Source of the DNA: an uncultured Psychrobacter sp.
Lineage (GTDB): Bacteria; Pseudomonadota; Gammaproteobacteria; Pseudomonadales; Moraxellaceae
DNA: 64,000 bases
Direction: 5' to 3'
Assembly: GCA_947489525.1 (NCBI GenBank)
Contig: CANLDW010000004.1
Span: 62,001 to 126,000 of the forward strand
Below, in pieces: positions 8,392 to 18,524 of this stretch. The notes beneath the pieces were generated by a model that worked only from the letters and a program-made list of their open reading frames with translations, had not been told where the DNA came from and searched no databases. Positions within the stretch are counted from its first letter, which is position 1. Every line of letters starts with the position of its first letter. Both the position numbers and the translations under genes were made by a program.

Positions 8392-9615
8392 TTAGGATAA
8401 GTTAGAAACAGTTTGTAGATGTTCGATGCGCGCTTGGCGTAGCGCTGTACCGATCGCCGCGCCTTTTAAACTATCATCTATATTGTCCATACCAATCGCG
8501 TGGAAACTGTTAAGCGCTAGCATCATCTCACGGTGCTGACAGGCTAACTGTAGGACGTGGCTTGTAACTAGCAATTGCGATAATTTCTCAGGTTCTTTAT
8601 GGGCGTTACAGGTTTGAATAAGGTCAATCTTTTGCATGGCACTAAGGCTATTGATAGTGCGCAAATTGTCAGCTTGAGCGGTAAATAAACTTGCAAACTG
8701 AGTATGTGCTTTAGGAACTTTGACGCTACTGCCAATAGTAGCAACGTCTTCGACTGCTTGGTTGTTAGTTTTACTGTCGGTCTTATTATCGGTCTTATTA
8801 AAGGTATCAGCCTCATTGGAAGTTATACCAAACAAGGACGGATCAAGGCTTGCCATGAGCAGTGCCCAGCGCTGGGAGAGATTGAGCTGCATTTGACCCG
8901 CGAAGTACAGCGCCGTTTGTACGGTCTCTCGTATTGGCGTATTTTGCCAAGCTTGATGTAGCGGTGCGAAATAATCTGTCAACGCCCCAATCTCAAATAA
9001 CTGCTGCCAGTACACCTGCGGAGAGGTTTGCACCATAGCACGGCTTGACTCTTGCCAGACGCGCTCGCTACTTAAGTGCGCAAGCTCGCCTGAATCTACC
9101 AATTGCCGCATAAGATCTAGCGTTTCATGAGCGATGCTAAAGCCCAGCTCATAATAACGCCCATAAAATCGCGCGGTACGTAGTACGCGCAGGGGATCTT
9201 CGCTAAAGGCTGCCGAGACGTGGCGTAAGATTTTATGCTCGATATCATCAAGGCCACCGTAGTAGTCCACAACCTCGCCGCTGACAAACGCACAGTCATC
9301 TAGGCTTTTCACTTCTATTGCCATAGCGTTAATAGTGAGATCGCGGCGCTGCAAATCCTCTTTTAGACTAACGTTTGCTCCTGCATCGACACTAAAACCT
9401 TGATAGCCGTGACCTTGTTTGCGTTCAGTACGAGCAAGGGCATACTCATCATGGGTGATAGGGTGCAAAAATACCGGAAAATCTGCGCCTACTTGTTGGA
9501 ATCCAGCTGTCAGCATATCTTCAGCGGTAGCGCCAACGACAACGTAGTCTTTGTCTTTGATAGGGCGCCCCAAGAGCGTGTCACGTACTGCACCGCCAAC
9601 GAGATAGACTTGCAT
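8392..9615 (-). CDS. cca: CCA tRNA nucleotidyltransferase
   Basis: Adds or repairs the 3'-CCA of tRNAs using CTP and ATP. The class II nucleotidyltransferase head is clear: [10 protein letters not shown] (residues 7-16) and catalytic D21 and D23 (KDKDYVVVG). [17 protein letters not shown] follows, then the ATP/CTP-selecting region [15 protein letters not shown]. At 407 aa it matches the gamma-proteobacterial enzyme without obvious loss. A short low-complexity insert ([14 protein letters not shown], about residues 273-286) is encoded partly by a 12-bp tandem repeat. The SDR gene follows 3 bp after the stop. Confidence 0.95.
   Translation of the reverse strand: MQVYLVGGAVRDTLLGRPIKDKDYVVVGATAEDMLTAGFQQVGADFPVFLHPITHDEYALARTERKQGHGYQGFSVDAGANVSLKEDLQRRDLTINAMAIEVKSLDDCAFVSGEVVDYYGGLDDIEHKILRHVSAAFSEDPLRVLRTARFYGRYYELGFSIAHETLDLMRQLVDSGELAHLSSERVWQESSRAMVQTSPQVYWQQLFEIGALTDYFAPLHQAWQNTPIRETVQTALYFAGQMQLNLSQRWALLMASLDPSLFGITSNEADTFNKTDNKTDSKTNNQAVEDVATIGSSVKVPKAHTQFASLFTAQADNLRTINSLSAMQKIDLIQTCNAHKEPEKLSQLLVTSHVLQLACQHREMMLALNSFHAIGMDNIDDSLKGAAIGTALRQARIEHLQTVSNLS
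8777..8800 (-). repeat. 12-bp tandem repeat inside cca
   Basis: TCGGTCTTATTA occurs twice in tandem, coding part of the NKTD-type low-complexity insert. It is in frame. Confidence 0.8.
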
Positions 9616-9665
9616 GATGATCCTCGGGTATTTTGATATGTATATATACTAAGAGCAGGTAATAA

Positions 9666-9705
9666 AAAACCAGCCAAAGCGAACAGGTAGCTTTGGCTGG
9701 TTTTA
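9666..9705 (-). terminator. Terminator downstream of maeB
   Basis: A 15-bp stem (AAAACCAGCCAAAGC / GCTTTGGCTGGTTTT) with a 9-base loop; the minus-strand side continues into a T-run. It lies between maeB and cca. Confidence 0.85.
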
Positions 9706-9747
9706 TTATAGCAAAGCGATTATGCACTCGCATTGCTTAGCTATGTA

Positions 9748-12084
9748 TTATAAAGCTGTTTTTGCTTCTAAGTCCTGCGCTTCTGTGACCGCAAGAGCAG
9801 TCATATTGACGACGCGGCGCGCTGTGGCAGCAGGAGTTAAGATATGCACAGGCTTATTAGCGCCTAATAAGATAGGACCGATAGAGGCGCTACTGGTTGC
9901 CGTTTTGAGCAAGTTAAAGGCAATGTTAGCGGCATCAAGCGTTGGCAGAATAAGCAAGTTAGCTGAGCCTTTGAGCGGGCTTGATGGCATATCTTCTAAA
10001 CGAATCTGCTCGCTAAGCGCAGCATCGCCTTGCATCTCACCTTCAAACTCAAAGTCAACGTTCATATCCGTTAAGATCTCATACACCTTACGCATTTTGA
10101 CTGCGCTATCACGATTTGACGTACCAAAGTTTGAGTGTGAGACCAGTGCCACGCGCGGCGTGATACCAAAGCGGTGCAACTGATCTACCGCCATGATAGT
10201 CATCTCAGCCAACTGCTCAGCTGTTGGATCCTCGTGGATGTACGTATCAGCGATAAAGATATTGCGATCTTGCATCAAGACGGCATTCATGGCGTAAAAG
10301 TCGTTGACGCCTTCTCTTTTACCGATGACGTTTTGCACGTATTCTAAATGCAACTGGTAATGACTAAAAGTACCGCAGATCATACCGTCAGCATCACCGT
10401 TATCGACAAGGAGGGCACCGATAAGCGTCGTTTTGCGACGTACATCGCGGCGCGCAAGCTCAATACTGACACCGCGGCGCTTGTTTTTCTCGTAATAGCC
10501 CTGCCAGTAGTCTCTGTAGCGCGGATCATCATCTTGGTTGACGATAGTGATATTGACGCCGTCTTTTAAGCGTAGACCGAGCTTCTCAATAGTGCTTTCG
10601 ATTACAGCAGGTCGACCGACCAGGATAGGCTTGGCAAGGGCTTCATCGACGACAACTTGCACCGCCAGCAAGACGTTTTGATCTTCGCCTTCACAGTAAA
10701 CGATGCGTTTTGGATCTTCTTTTGCGCGAGCAAATATCGGCTTCATGACAAACGCTGAATTGTAGACAAACTCAGACAAGCGCTGACGATACGCTCTTAG
10801 ATCGTTAATAGGCAAGGTCGCTACGCCTGAGTCCATTGCCGCTTTAGCAACAGCAGAGGCGATCTCGATGATTAAGTTTGGCTCAAGTGGTCCTGGAATT
10901 AGGTAATCGCGGCCAAAGCTCTTCATGTTATCGACGTTCTTGAGGTTGGTCGTTGGCGTCGCTTCAACGTGTGCCATTGCTGCAATAGCGCGTACACAAG
11001 CGATTTTCATCTCTTCGTTAACAGCGGTTGCACCAACGTCTAGCGCGCCGCGAAAGATGTAAGGGAAGCACAGAGCGTTGTTCACCTGATTGGGATAATC
11101 TGAGCGACCCGTTGCCATAATAACGTCTGGACGTACCGCATGAGCAAGCTCAGGCATGATCTCAGGCGTTGGGTTAGCAAGGGCAAAGACGATAGGATCC
11201 TTTGCCATACGGCGCACCATGTCTTCGGTTAGTATGCCAGGCATGGATAGCCCTAAGAACATATCGACATTATCCATTACTTCATCAATGGTAGTGGCAT
11301 CGGTATCACGCGCATAGCGCTGCTTTGTTTCATCGAGGTTTTCACGACGGGTTGAGACAATACCGCGCGAATCAGATACGTAGATGTTATCTTTATTAAC
11401 CCCAAGCGCGCATATGATGTCTAGACAAGAGATTGCCGCAGCACCTGCGCCAGAGCAGACAACAGTGATCTCTTCAATCTTTTTACCGATGAGCTGTAAG
11501 GCATTGAGCATAGCGGCAGCTACGATGATTGAGGTGCCGTGTTGGTCATCATGAAACACAGGGATATTCATGCGCTCGCGTAGTTCACGCTCAATCTTAA
11601 AGCACTCAGGCGCTTTGATGTCTTCTAGGTTAATACCACCAAAAGTTGGTTCTAAAGCAGCAACGGCTTCGATAAACTTATCGGGATCATTTTGGGCGAT
11701 CTCAATATCGAACACATCAATACCTGCAAACTTTTTGAACAACACCCCTTTACCTTCCATCACAGGCTTTGAGGCGAGCGGTCCAATATCGCCCAAACCA
11801 AGTACTGCTGTCCCATTAGTAATAACACCAACTAAGTTACTACGCGCAGTATATCTTGCTGCAGCAGAGGGATCCTTTTGAATCTCAAGACAAGGTATAG
11901 CAACCCCTGGTGAGTAGGCTAGGGCAAGATCGCGCTGGTTTGCTAGCTGTTTGATCGGTGTGACCGATATCTTACCGGGCCTTGGAAACTCATGGTAGTG
12001 TAGGGCAGCTTGCTCAAATTGCTCTTTTTCCGTAGTGGATTTGTCCGTATTCAAAGTGATGTCGTCTTTCATAGTAATGGCCAT
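9748..12084 (-). CDS. maeB: NADP-dependent malic enzyme with phosphotransacetylase-like domain
   Basis: Oxidative decarboxylation of malate to pyruvate with NADPH formation. The protein is 778 aa, the normal length of the two-domain MaeB type. The malic enzyme domain (about residues 20-430) has [13 protein letters not shown], the nucleotide region [13 protein letters not shown], and the metal/substrate segment FHDDQHGTS. The C-terminal half (about 450-775) resembles phosphate acetyltransferase ([28 protein letters not shown]) and is thought to be regulatory and catalytically inactive in this family. The first ATG is used here; an alternative start four residues later (MKDD) also exists. It is monocistronic with its own terminator. 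Confidence 0.93.
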   Translation of the reverse strand: MAITMKDDITLNTDKSTTEKEQFEQAALHYHEFPRPGKISVTPIKQLANQRDLALAYSPGVAIPCLEIQKDPSAAARYTARSNLVGVITNGTAVLGLGDIGPLASKPVMEGKGVLFKKFAGIDVFDIEIAQNDPDKFIEAVAALEPTFGGINLEDIKAPECFKIERELRERMNIPVFHDDQHGTSIIVAAAMLNALQLIGKKIEEITVVCSGAGAAAISCLDIICALGVNKDNIYVSDSRGIVSTRRENLDETKQRYARDTDATTIDEVMDNVDMFLGLSMPGILTEDMVRRMAKDPIVFALANPTPEIMPELAHAVRPDVIMATGRSDYPNQVNNALCFPYIFRGALDVGATAVNEEMKIACVRAIAAMAHVEATPTTNLKNVDNMKSFGRDYLIPGPLEPNLIIEIASAVAKAAMDSGVATLPINDLRAYRQRLSEFVYNSAFVMKPIFARAKEDPKRIVYCEGEDQNVLLAVQVVVDEALAKPILVGRPAVIESTIEKLGLRLKDGVNITIVNQDDDPRYRDYWQGYYEKNKRRGVSIELARRDVRRKTTLIGALLVDNGDADGMICGTFSHYQLHLEYVQNVIGKREGVNDFYAMNAVLMQDRNIFIADTYIHEDPTAEQLAEMTIMAVDQLHRFGITPRVALVSHSNFGTSNRDSAVKMRKVYEILTDMNVDFEFEGEMQGDAALSEQIRLEDMPSSPLKGSANLLILPTLDAANIAFNLLKTATSSASIGPILLGANKPVHILTPAATARRVVNMTALAVTEAQDLEAKTAL

Positions 12085-12382
12085 GGTTGGTATAAATTGG
12101 AATTAACAAAAAAGATAAAAGCCACTGGCATCTCTTCACGAGTAAAGAGACTTACAGAGGCGCGTAGCAGTAGCAAAAACGATGCAAAACGATCAAGCAT
12201 CAATATAAAAAACCAGCAAAGGTGCAAAATCGTTATTCTAGCATTATTGACAATTCGCTGACTAGTCAACTGCGATTAAATATGCAAATGTTAACAGCTA
12301 TCAGTAGCTACTAAGCATCGACTAAATTATCTTTGTACTTATACTTACTTAACTTAATAGGCTTTTGGTCATTTAACAAAAT

Positions 12383-13849
12383 TTAAGACGAGCAGCTAAT
12401 AGGTAGGGATGGCGCATCAGCAGGCGGCGGCGTAACATCAAGGTCGGTTGCGATGTTTTGTACTGTATAGGGCTGAGCTAACAAATCATACAACCTTGCC
12501 ACCTCCTCAAACTGTCCTTGTTCGGCTGCAACAATTGCTCGCTGTGCCATGTTATTACGCAAGATATAGACAGGATTGTGTGTACTTAAGCTCTCAATCA
12601 CAGCGCTTCGATCCTGTTTTTCGATCTGAGTGAGATAACGCGTTGACCAGTCCTGCAATACCTCGCGTCCCGTATCATCAAGCTCGCTTTTGAGTGTGGT
12701 AAGCAGTTGCTCTTCATGAGGATGCGCTTCAGGTTCAATCAGGGTTAATAGCGCGCGAAAGCTATTGGTATAGTCAAGCTTATTATCCTCAAGCAAAGTG
12801 AGCCATTCAAACGCCAGCTCTAAGCTTGATTGTTCATGGGGCAGTCCAAGCTTACGGCATAGCCCCTGCTGGTAGTGCTGCATAAAGCTGGTCTCATAAG
12901 GCGCTAAACAATCGGCTAAGCTTTCACGCGTGACGCCGTCCAAGCGCATAAAGTGTGGCAACCAGATATTGAGGTTCCAATAGCCAATAGCGGGCTGGTT
13001 TTGATACGTGTAGCGTCCGGTGTGATCGGAGTGGTTATTAATCCAGCTTGGATCAAAGCGTTCCATAAAACCGAAGGGACCAAAGTCCAAAGTGCTACCT
13101 GTAATTGATAAATTATCGGTGTTCATAACGCCGTGGGCAAAACCAATCAGCTGCCAATCGGCGATCATACGCGCCGTGCGTGTGACAACTTCGCTTAAAA
13201 AAGCCAGTACAGGCGTCTGACTATCGCGGCATTCAGGATAGTAAGTATCGATCATATAATCGGTAAATTCGCTTAACAGCTCTGGAGCATAGCTGGCTAT
13301 CCATTCAATATGGCCTAAGCGGATATGACTGTCCGCCACACGCATCAAAGCGGCCCCCACTTCCATACGCTCACGGCGTACTGGCGTGTCAGAGACGACA
13401 AAACCCAAAGCATTAGAGGAGGGCACACCAAGTGTACTCAGAGCATGACCACATAAGTACTCACGAATGGTGCTACGCAATACCGCGCGTCCATCTCCCA
13501 TGCGCGAATATGGCGTTAGCCCAATACCCTTTAAGTGCAAATCTTGCAATACATTGTTGTGATCGAGCACTTGCGCCATAAGCAAACCACGCCCATCTCC
13601 CAGTTGTCCTGCCCACTGACCAAATTGGTGTCCGGCATACGCCATAGCTAGAGGTTCAAACTCCTTTGGCACATAAGTGCCGCCTAGGATGTCAACCCAG
13701 CGCGCCATTAAATCTTTCTCATCTGTCCAACCAAGTTGCTTTGCGACTTGCTCATTAAAATGTCCTGCCTGCGGATTTTTAAGCGGGGTTGGCGGCTGCT
13801 TATGATAAAGACGAGGATCAAGGGCTGCATAGGTATTTTTATAGTTCAT
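12383..13849 (-). CDS. selO: Protein adenylyltransferase SelO (YdiU)
   Basis: Pseudokinase-fold enzyme that transfers AMP from ATP to protein hydroxyls, linked to redox stress in other bacteria. The 488 aa agree with the family. Recognisable are GQLGDGRG and KGIGLTPYSRMGDGRAVLRS, which bind nucleotide, and the inverted-kinase segment HGVMNTDNLSI then LDFGPFGF. The C-terminus ends CSS, the position where eukaryotic homologues carry selenocysteine. The start is the first ATG. The 298-bp spacer to maeB (12085-12382) shows no gene. Confidence 0.93.
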   Translation of the reverse strand: MNYKNTYAALDPRLYHKQPPTPLKNPQAGHFNEQVAKQLGWTDEKDLMARWVDILGGTYVPKEFEPLAMAYAGHQFGQWAGQLGDGRGLLMAQVLDHNNVLQDLHLKGIGLTPYSRMGDGRAVLRSTIREYLCGHALSTLGVPSSNALGFVVSDTPVRRERMEVGAALMRVADSHIRLGHIEWIASYAPELLSEFTDYMIDTYYPECRDSQTPVLAFLSEVVTRTARMIADWQLIGFAHGVMNTDNLSITGSTLDFGPFGFMERFDPSWINNHSDHTGRYTYQNQPAIGYWNLNIWLPHFMRLDGVTRESLADCLAPYETSFMQHYQQGLCRKLGLPHEQSSLELAFEWLTLLEDNKLDYTNSFRALLTLIEPEAHPHEEQLLTTLKSELDDTGREVLQDWSTRYLTQIEKQDRSAVIESLSTHNPVYILRNNMAQRAIVAAEQGQFEEVARLYDLLAQPYTVQNIATDLDVTPPPADAPSLPISCSS

Positions 13850-13973
13850 AAAGGGGAGTCTCTTAGATGTGTGTATATCAAAACACTATAACATAGCTCT
13901 TACTATCAACGCTGTCATCGTCCGTATGGTCTGCGTTTTAATAGCTTGCTTAATACGTGAGTTATTTACAGTA

Positions 13974-14004
13974 AAAAAATCCCCCTATCAACTAGGATAG
14001 AGGG
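13974..14004 (-). terminator. Terminator of the desaturase gene
   Basis: The stem CCCTCTATC / GATAGGGGG (one G-T pair) with a 6-base loop is followed on the minus strand by seven T residues. Confidence 0.75.
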
Positions 14005-14050
14005 AAGGAGAAAACATAAAAGAGTCATCTAATAAGCAAACATTAAAAGC

Positions 14051-15442
14051 TTACGCAGCTTTGGTGCTGTGACCAATAGAGCGAAACGCCGTTTTTAGAT
14101 TGCTATTATGCGCGAGTATTTTTTGCTCAATCTTGGCGTAGTCGTGCTTGAGCTTATCATCCACTTCATGCAATCGATCTGCAAATTCTGTCTTTTTAAG
14201 CTCAATGGTTTTTGCTTTGAGCGCTTGCCATTCCTCAACAGTCTGCGTAAAGGCATCGTACTCAAATTTGATACGATCTTGAAAGCTTTGTAGCGCGTGC
14301 GGAATGTCAAATCCGTTTGCCTTTATCGTCTCAATATGCTGCTGGGCATTTTTAAACTGCATCTGCACCTCAGCGTGCTTAATCGTCGTATCATCAACAG
14401 TACGTAACTCGGTGGTCAGACCCACTTTAGAGAGTGCCGCAATGAGCCATTTAGTCGGATCATATTGCCACCACTTAACCCCGTTACGATAATCGTATTG
14501 GAAGAAATGATGGTAATTGTGATAGCCCTCGCCCCAAGTAAAGAGCGCTAAGAAGAAGTTATCACGCGCAGTATTAGTATCGGTATAAGGGCGCGAGCCG
14601 AACATGTGGCATAGGGAGTTGATAAAAAAGGTGAAGTGATGGGTAAGCACTAAGCGCAGTAAACCTGCAAGTACCAACGTGCCCCACACATCGCCAAGTA
14701 ACCAGCCCACAGCAGCAACCAAACCGACGTTAGCGGCTAACACCCACAACCCGTAGTATTTATGTTGAATCTGCAAGACTTTATCTTTGGTTAGATCAGG
14801 GATGTTTTTGTAGTCAAAGTTACCGCTTGGATAATTGCGTAGCATCCAGCCGATATGGCTAAACCAAAACCCACGCTTGGCGGAGTAAGGATCTTCTAAG
14901 CGGTGATCGACGTGACGGTGATGAGTACGATGACCTGAAACCCAATCAAACGCTGAACCTTGCACTGCAAGGGTGGAGCCTAATAACAAGAAGTTTTTGA
15001 CCACAGGATGAGCTTTGTACGCACGATGCGACAGCAAGCGATGATAGCCTGCGGTAATACTCATGCCAGTCCATACCATAAAGGCCCCAAAAACCCCCCA
15101 TACGGGTGCGCTCACCTGATGCGTTGCTAAGTACCAAGGCGTAACAATCGCTGCAGCAATAGGGGTGGCAATTAAAATTGTCGCTGGTATCCAGTTAATT
15201 GGCGCTTTGGTAAATTCAAGCTCACGGATATCAATCGTATTATCAATATCCGTAAGAGACGCACGGTCTACCGTTAACTTTTCAACGTCATTACTGTTTA
15301 GCGTGCTACTCAGCCACATCTTGATCTGCGTAGACGTAGTAAGGACACCTTTGGTAAAAGTGTTTTTTGTTAAAGTGTCTCTAGATTTGATTGCGAAACG
15401 TAAGCCTTTAAGCGGTAAGCCAAGTACTTTTTTTGCGATCAT
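14051..15442 (-). CDS. Acyl-CoA delta-9 desaturase (membrane di-iron fatty acid desaturase)
   Basis: Integral membrane desaturase introducing a cis double bond in acyl-CoA, which suits membrane fluidity control in a cold-adapted bacterium. The three histidine boxes are intact: HRLLSH (134-139), HRTHH (171-175) and HNYHH (308-312). Hydrophobic pairs lie around 85-125 and 230-275. The total of 463 aa exceeds the usual 330-390. There is an 80-residue hydrophilic N-terminal part and a 110-residue charged, probably coiled-coil C-terminal tail (EEWQALKAKTIELKKTEF and following). AGGAA precedes the first ATG at good spacing, so the long N-terminus seems real. Confidence 0.9.
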   Translation of the reverse strand: MIAKKVLGLPLKGLRFAIKSRDTLTKNTFTKGVLTTSTQIKMWLSSTLNSNDVEKLTVDRASLTDIDNTIDIRELEFTKAPINWIPATILIATPIAAAIVTPWYLATHQVSAPVWGVFGAFMVWTGMSITAGYHRLLSHRAYKAHPVVKNFLLLGSTLAVQGSAFDWVSGHRTHHRHVDHRLEDPYSAKRGFWFSHIGWMLRNYPSGNFDYKNIPDLTKDKVLQIQHKYYGLWVLAANVGLVAAVGWLLGDVWGTLVLAGLLRLVLTHHFTFFINSLCHMFGSRPYTDTNTARDNFFLALFTWGEGYHNYHHFFQYDYRNGVKWWQYDPTKWLIAALSKVGLTTELRTVDDTTIKHAEVQMQFKNAQQHIETIKANGFDIPHALQSFQDRIKFEYDAFTQTVEEWQALKAKTIELKKTEFADRLHEVDDKLKHDYAKIEQKILAHNSNLKTAFRSIGHSTKAA

Positions 15443-15667
15443 GTTATGTTCCTAACGGTATTTATTAAGACCCTATATTACCTTAAAAAAAACGCAAAGT
15501 GAACACTTATACACTATAAAAATATAGCTAAATAACAATAACTTGTAGGAGTTTTATAATTTATTATGCTGGATTGAGTACTGATTTTTGAGCGTAACCT
15601 ACCTGTATGACTGCCGCAACGTCATAATTATCAGGTGTGAGGTAGTGATAGCAGGGTCTGCCAGATA

Positions 15668-16396
15668 TTAAGGGCGCAGCAACAGCGTGGGATAATCTGT
15701 GATAATCGTATCGACATTCCAGTCTACAAGATGTTTGATAACATCGGTATCGTTGACCGTCCAAGCGCTGACTGGCAAGTCATAACGGTGACAATGGGTG
15801 ATAATTTTAGGACTTAGAAGGGGATAATAAATACCTAATTGAGTACAGCCAAGCTGCAAGGCAGTATTTGGCGCAGTAGCAGTCGTTTCAGGTGTACGCG
15901 TAAGCAAACCGCGTGGAATGGGTGCCAACCACTTATTACGCTGTAGTTGGGCGAGTAACTCTACGTCAAAGCTGGTTAAGGTGATAGGCAAGGCGAGCGG
16001 AAGTAAGTCGCGAATTAATGCTTGGATGAGTAGTGTGTAGTTCGTGCGCTCGTGGGTTTTGATCTCAAGCTCAATAATATCAAAATCTGTCAGCGGTGTA
16101 TGGGTTGTCAGCAGACTGGCCAGGGTAATGATGTGATGACCTGATTGCATATGACGCTGAATCTCATTGAGACTAAGCTGATTAAGACGTGCCTGTGAGC
16201 CGATTAAACGTTGTAGGGTGTCATCGTGAAATACGATTAAATGTCCATCCGCACTAAGCTGTACGTCAAACTCTATACCAGCGAGTCCATAGGGCTGTAA
16301 GCGTTGTACGTGCTCAAATCCAGCCAGCGTATTCTCAAGCGCTTCGCCGCGCGCGCCGCGATGACCGAGTAGACGAGTGTTCTTTAGATTTATCAT
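15668..16396 (-). CDS. Glycerophosphodiester phosphodiesterase (UgpQ-like)
   Basis: Hydrolyses glycerophosphodiesters to glycerol 3-phosphate and an alcohol. Length is 242 aa. Catalytic and metal residues of the GDPD family are visible: H12 (LLGHRGARGEALENT), E42 and D44 (GIEFDVQLS), and H57 (VFHDD). A later metal-binding Glu is at IIELEIK. No signal peptide, so it is a cytosolic UgpQ-type enzyme rather than periplasmic GlpQ. It has its own transcription unit between desaturase and the divergent lipoprotein gene. Confidence 0.9.
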   Translation of the reverse strand: MINLKNTRLLGHRGARGEALENTLAGFEHVQRLQPYGLAGIEFDVQLSADGHLIVFHDDTLQRLIGSQARLNQLSLNEIQRHMQSGHHIITLASLLTTHTPLTDFDIIELEIKTHERTNYTLLIQALIRDLLPLALPITLTSFDVELLAQLQRNKWLAPIPRGLLTRTPETTATAPNTALQLGCTQLGIYYPLLSPKIITHCHRYDLPVSAWTVNDTDVIKHLVDWNVDTIITDYPTLLLRP

Positions 16397-16700
16397 AGAT
16401 TCGTTCTTTTATAGTGTATTAAAAAGTTTTAAGACACCGAAGTTAAGTAAATCTAGCAATTTACTACTAAAGCTAACCAGAAGCTTAACATTAAGTATTA
16501 TTTGTATGTAAATAGGTACTATTAATGACCCTTGTATGCAAACGCCGTATAATAGCCTAATTTTGGTCACCCACTAGACACAATTTTTGAATAGCGCTTA
16601 ATTTGAATAGCGCTTAAACAGCTTGATTATTGTGAACCCCTCGCACTTTATTTTTACCACATTTTATATTTATAGACAGTATACAGATAAGGAGTAAACC
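16397..16700. promoter_or_regulatory. Divergent intergenic region with 16-bp direct repeat
   Basis: A 304-bp spacer between the glycerophosphodiesterase (minus) and the lipoprotein (plus), with no gene seen. It holds two adjacent copies of TTTGAATAGCGCTTAA (16586-16601 and 16602-16617), each containing the palindrome AGCGCT, about 85 bp before the lipoprotein start. A role in transcription control is possible but unproven. Confidence 0.55.
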
Positions 16701-17627
16701 ATGAGCGTTGCAACAAATAAAGGAGTTAACTGGCCGCAGGTTGCTGGGCTCGGTCTACTCTGTAGCCTTGCCATCGCAGGTTGTGATCGAGCAGATGATA
16801 ACGAAGCTGCTGAGATGACTGAAGCGACCCCAGATGTCGTCGTCGAGACGCCTGTTGCCGCTGCTATCAATTGTGATAATCCTCTAGTACAGGATCGTCT
16901 TAAAACAGCGCTCAAGTATATGATCAATCAGCGGGCACAAGCGTCAGCTAGTAACTACGCTGATGAAGCTGGGATTAGCCTAAATAGCTCTGTCGTCAGT
17001 GCTAAAGCAAATAATATCTTAATTGATGTACAAAATTCAGCGCTTGTACAAGAAGCGAATAGCAATGGCGTCACCACGTGTCAAGCAAGTATCAGTATGA
17101 CGTTAGCAAGTGAAGATCTGTACTTAGCAAATCAGCTACAAGCAGATAGTAATCAACCTACCTTGCAAACGCGCTTAGCGCAAAACAATATTCGCATCAA
17201 CAACAACATGCTGGTCGACGACGCCTTCACTTACGTTGTTAGTACCCAAGGGGGACAAGTGCGCACGCGTATCGCTGGTCAACCACCTATACTGAACGCA
17301 GTATCTGATGTGGTAGCAGGGTCTGCACTACAAGCTGGTATTAATAGATTACAGAATGAGCGCCGAGTGCAAGAAGCGACGCGACGTAATAGGACACCTC
17401 AGACGGATAACCGCGTAGAGAACCGCGAGCCGCCAACGATAACCTCGCTTGAACCAATACGCCCGATCGAGCCTGCAACCCCACCAACGATCAGTCAAAA
17501 CAGTGAGCCCTCAGCTGCGCCGACAACAAGTGGCACGCTGCCGATTATTCCTGAAGCTCCCAAAGCTGTCCCGCAAGACGACAGCATCGATATGATCATT
17601 GTCGAGGATGAAAGTGCAACTTACTAA
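16701..17627 (+). CDS. Lipoprotein of unknown function
   Basis: Not recognised. The 308-aa product has a lipoprotein signal peptide with lipobox LAIAGC (modified Cys C28). The following residue is Asp29, which in the enterobacterial Lol rule favours retention in the inner membrane. Residues about 30-55 are acidic and Ala/Thr-rich. A soluble part (about 58-215) holds two further Cys (INCDNP and TTCQAS) that could form a disulfide. The last 80 residues are rich in Pro, Arg and Thr and look disordered. AAGGAG lies about 9 bases before the ATG. It is monocistronic with a terminator behind it. Confidence 0.75.
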   Translation: MSVATNKGVNWPQVAGLGLLCSLAIAGCDRADDNEAAEMTEATPDVVVETPVAAAINCDNPLVQDRLKTALKYMINQRAQASASNYADEAGISLNSSVVSAKANNILIDVQNSALVQEANSNGVTTCQASISMTLASEDLYLANQLQADSNQPTLQTRLAQNNIRINNNMLVDDAFTYVVSTQGGQVRTRIAGQPPILNAVSDVVAGSALQAGINRLQNERRVQEATRRNRTPQTDNRVENREPPTITSLEPIRPIEPATPPTISQNSEPSAAPTTSGTLPIIPEAPKAVPQDDSIDMIIVEDESATY

Positions 17628-17656
17628 GGGTTAGTATTGCCGCACCCCCAAACGTA

Positions 17657-17692
17657 TAAAAGCTCGCTATTTATGAGATAGCGAGCTTTTTT
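17657..17692. terminator. Bidirectional terminator between lipoprotein and cobalamin adenosyltransferase genes
   Basis: A 13-bp stem (AAAAGCTCGCTAT / ATAGCGAGCTTTT) with a short AT loop, flanked by A- and T-runs, between convergent genes. Confidence 0.85.
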
Positions 17693-17707
17693 GACATCAC
17701 CAATGGA

Positions 17708-18325
17708 CTATTTAAGGTTTTGTAGGACTTTGCTGTCCCAAAGCACCTCAGAGATATGTTCAGGATCGGTACAAAAACGGGCAGCCACAAACAACCAGTC
17801 AGATAGACGATTGATAAAGGTGAGCGCGGGACTACGGATCGCTTGCGTGCGCTCTTGTTGTAGGGCGACGGCTTGACGTTCAGCGCGGCGACAGACCGTA
17901 CGCGCGACGTGTAATTGACTGACCAAAAGTGACCCTGTCGGTAGAATAAAATCTTTGAGCGCGGGCAAGCTGCTATTCATCGCATCAATTTGCTGCTCAA
18001 GCCATTCAATATGCGTGCTTGTGACACCTTCATATTCAGGCATTGCCAGCTCGCCACCAATGTTGAACAGTAAGTGTTGTATGATGATAAGCGCTTGAGA
18101 GAAGTCTGTGTTTTCTTGGGTTTTTAAACGTTCAGGCAGAGACTGACGAGTAATGATTAAATGCGTTAGATGAGCGCGTACCAGACCGATATGAGAGTTG
18201 AGCTCGTCAATATCTCCCATCACATTAAACAGTGCATCGGCTTTACTCACGCGGCTGCCATCTGCCATGCCCGTGCTACCGTCATCTCCTGTACGTGTAT
18301 ATATCTTGCTTAAACGATTGCCCAT
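17708..18325 (-). CDS. Cob(I)alamin adenosyltransferase, PduO type
   Basis: Transfers the adenosyl group of ATP to cob(I)alamin, making adenosylcobalamin for B12-dependent enzymes. Length is 205 aa. The N-terminal ATP-binding segment KIYTRTGDDGSTGMADG is diagnostic. GDIDELNSHIGL and the C-terminal ARTVCRRAERQAV and INRLSDWLFVAAR also match the family. No cobalamin riboswitch was recognised in the 198-bp spacer upstream. No B12-dependent gene lies nearby, so this is probably a salvage enzyme. Confidence 0.92.
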   Translation of the reverse strand: MGNRLSKIYTRTGDDGSTGMADGSRVSKADALFNVMGDIDELNSHIGLVRAHLTHLIITRQSLPERLKTQENTDFSQALIIIQHLLFNIGGELAMPEYEGVTSTHIEWLEQQIDAMNSSLPALKDFILPTGSLLVSQLHVARTVCRRAERQAVALQQERTQAIRSPALTFINRLSDWLFVAARFCTDPEHISEVLWDSKVLQNLK

Positions 18326-18524
18326 ACTAACATCCTTAACTGATTTAATTGTCTTATCTCAATACTACTAAATAAGACAGCTTCAGCCGCTATTGTAGTA
18401 TTTTACGTTCGTTTTCGCTAAGATAATGCGTTACGTTTATGTTGTAGCGCAACATGAGTACGATGACTATTAATAAAGCGATTATCATAAACGCATCACC
18501 ATTCAACAAAAAGGCTATTAAACG

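Noticed and set aside
12069..12269. 66-codon minus-strand frame in the maeB-selO spacer
   Set aside because: It overlaps the maeB start, has no good ribosome-binding site, and its hydrophobic composition is explained by AT-rich sequence.
18326..18524. Cobalamin riboswitch upstream of the adenosyltransferase
   Set aside because: No B12-box-like conserved core was seen and the spacer is too short for the full structure.
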